The notes under the pieces are model-generated. The model was not told the origin of the DNA. It was given only the letters and a program-made list of their open reading frames with translations, and made no database searches. From an uncultured Bacilli bacterium (lineage in GTDB: Bacteria; Bacillota_I; Bacilli_A; RF39; UBA660), in NCBI GenBank assembly GCA_947627805.1, contig CANQXB010000072.1, positions 1-5,230 on the forward strand: a DNA stretch of 5,230 nt, written 5' to 3'. Of this stretch, positions 5,157 to 5,230 are shown piece after piece. The translations under genes and the position numbers were made by a program. How positions within the stretch are numbered: the first letter of the stretch is position 1; every line of letters starts with the position of its first letter.

Positions 5157-5230
5157 TGGTGTCTCGTTGGAGATTTGAACTCCAGACCCTTCGATTAAAA
5201 GTCGAATGCTCTACCGACTGAGCTAACGAG
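5157..5230 (-). tRNA. tRNA-Lys (anticodon UUU), 5' end cut by the window edge
   Basis: Read on the - strand, the window begins at CTCGT, the last five bases of the 5' acceptor strand. The partner ACGAGAC shows that two more bases (GT) lie beyond 5230. The D stem is GCTC/GAGC, the anticodon stem TTCGA/TCGAA and the loop CTTTTAA, giving TTT. The T stem is TGGAG/CTCCA with loop TTCAAAT, and CCA is encoded. A terminator follows, so it is the last gene of its transcript. More tRNA genes may lie upstream, outside the window. Confidence 0.96.

Noticed and set aside
1..5230. Mycoplasma-type genetic code, CRISPR array, insertion sequence
   Set aside because: Tryptophan is TGG and no gene needs TGA read-through; no spaced direct repeats, transposase or terminal repeats were seen.

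Overview
The window is strongly AT-rich bacterial DNA. Its promoters have TATAAT-type -10 boxes, its Shine-Dalgarno sites are of the AGGAG/AGGTG kind, its tRNA genes encode their CCA ends, and tryptophan is read from TGG with no need to recode TGA. This fits a low-GC Firmicute-type organism (class Bacilli or a relative) that uses the standard code. I cannot name a species.

Layout. At 22-1854 (+) a promoter drives a two-gene unit: a DUF368/PopT-type polyprenyl-phosphate translocase, then an MBL-fold metallo-hydrolase 12 bases downstream. A compact UvrD-like superfamily 1 helicase (1857-3296, -) converges on this unit with only 2 bases between the stop codons. The helicase diverges from a NUDIX hydrolase (3416-3841, +), and the spacer between them holds a 10-bp inverted repeat. 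Next comes a tRNA operon, tRNA-Arg(ACG) and tRNA-Pro(UGG), with a clear promoter and a hairpin terminator. That terminator runs into the 3' end of a convergent MvaI/BcnI-family restriction endonuclease (4157-4900, -). The right end is a non-coding interval (4901-5156) with the nuclease promoter, a large inverted repeat, a candidate small structured RNA on the + strand and a two-way terminator. A tRNA-Lys(UUU) on the - strand follows, cut by the window edge two bases before its 5' end.

How the parts relate. The left half looks like ordinary chromosome: lipid-carrier recycling, a hydrolase, DNA repair and nucleotide clean-up. The nuclease lies alone between two tRNA loci, with its own promoter and strong ribosome site, and no methyltransferase is visible. 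This makes the 4128-5156 interval the best candidate for accessory DNA.

Three observations deserve most attention. The palindrome AACGATRTATCGTT occurs three times, twice in the helicase and once in the nuclease, and in two different codon frames. A triple nested stem at 5027-5103 begins about where a TATAAT box would start transcription and ends in a T-run, which looks like an undescribed small RNA. The third is the solitary MvaI/BcnI-type nuclease itself.
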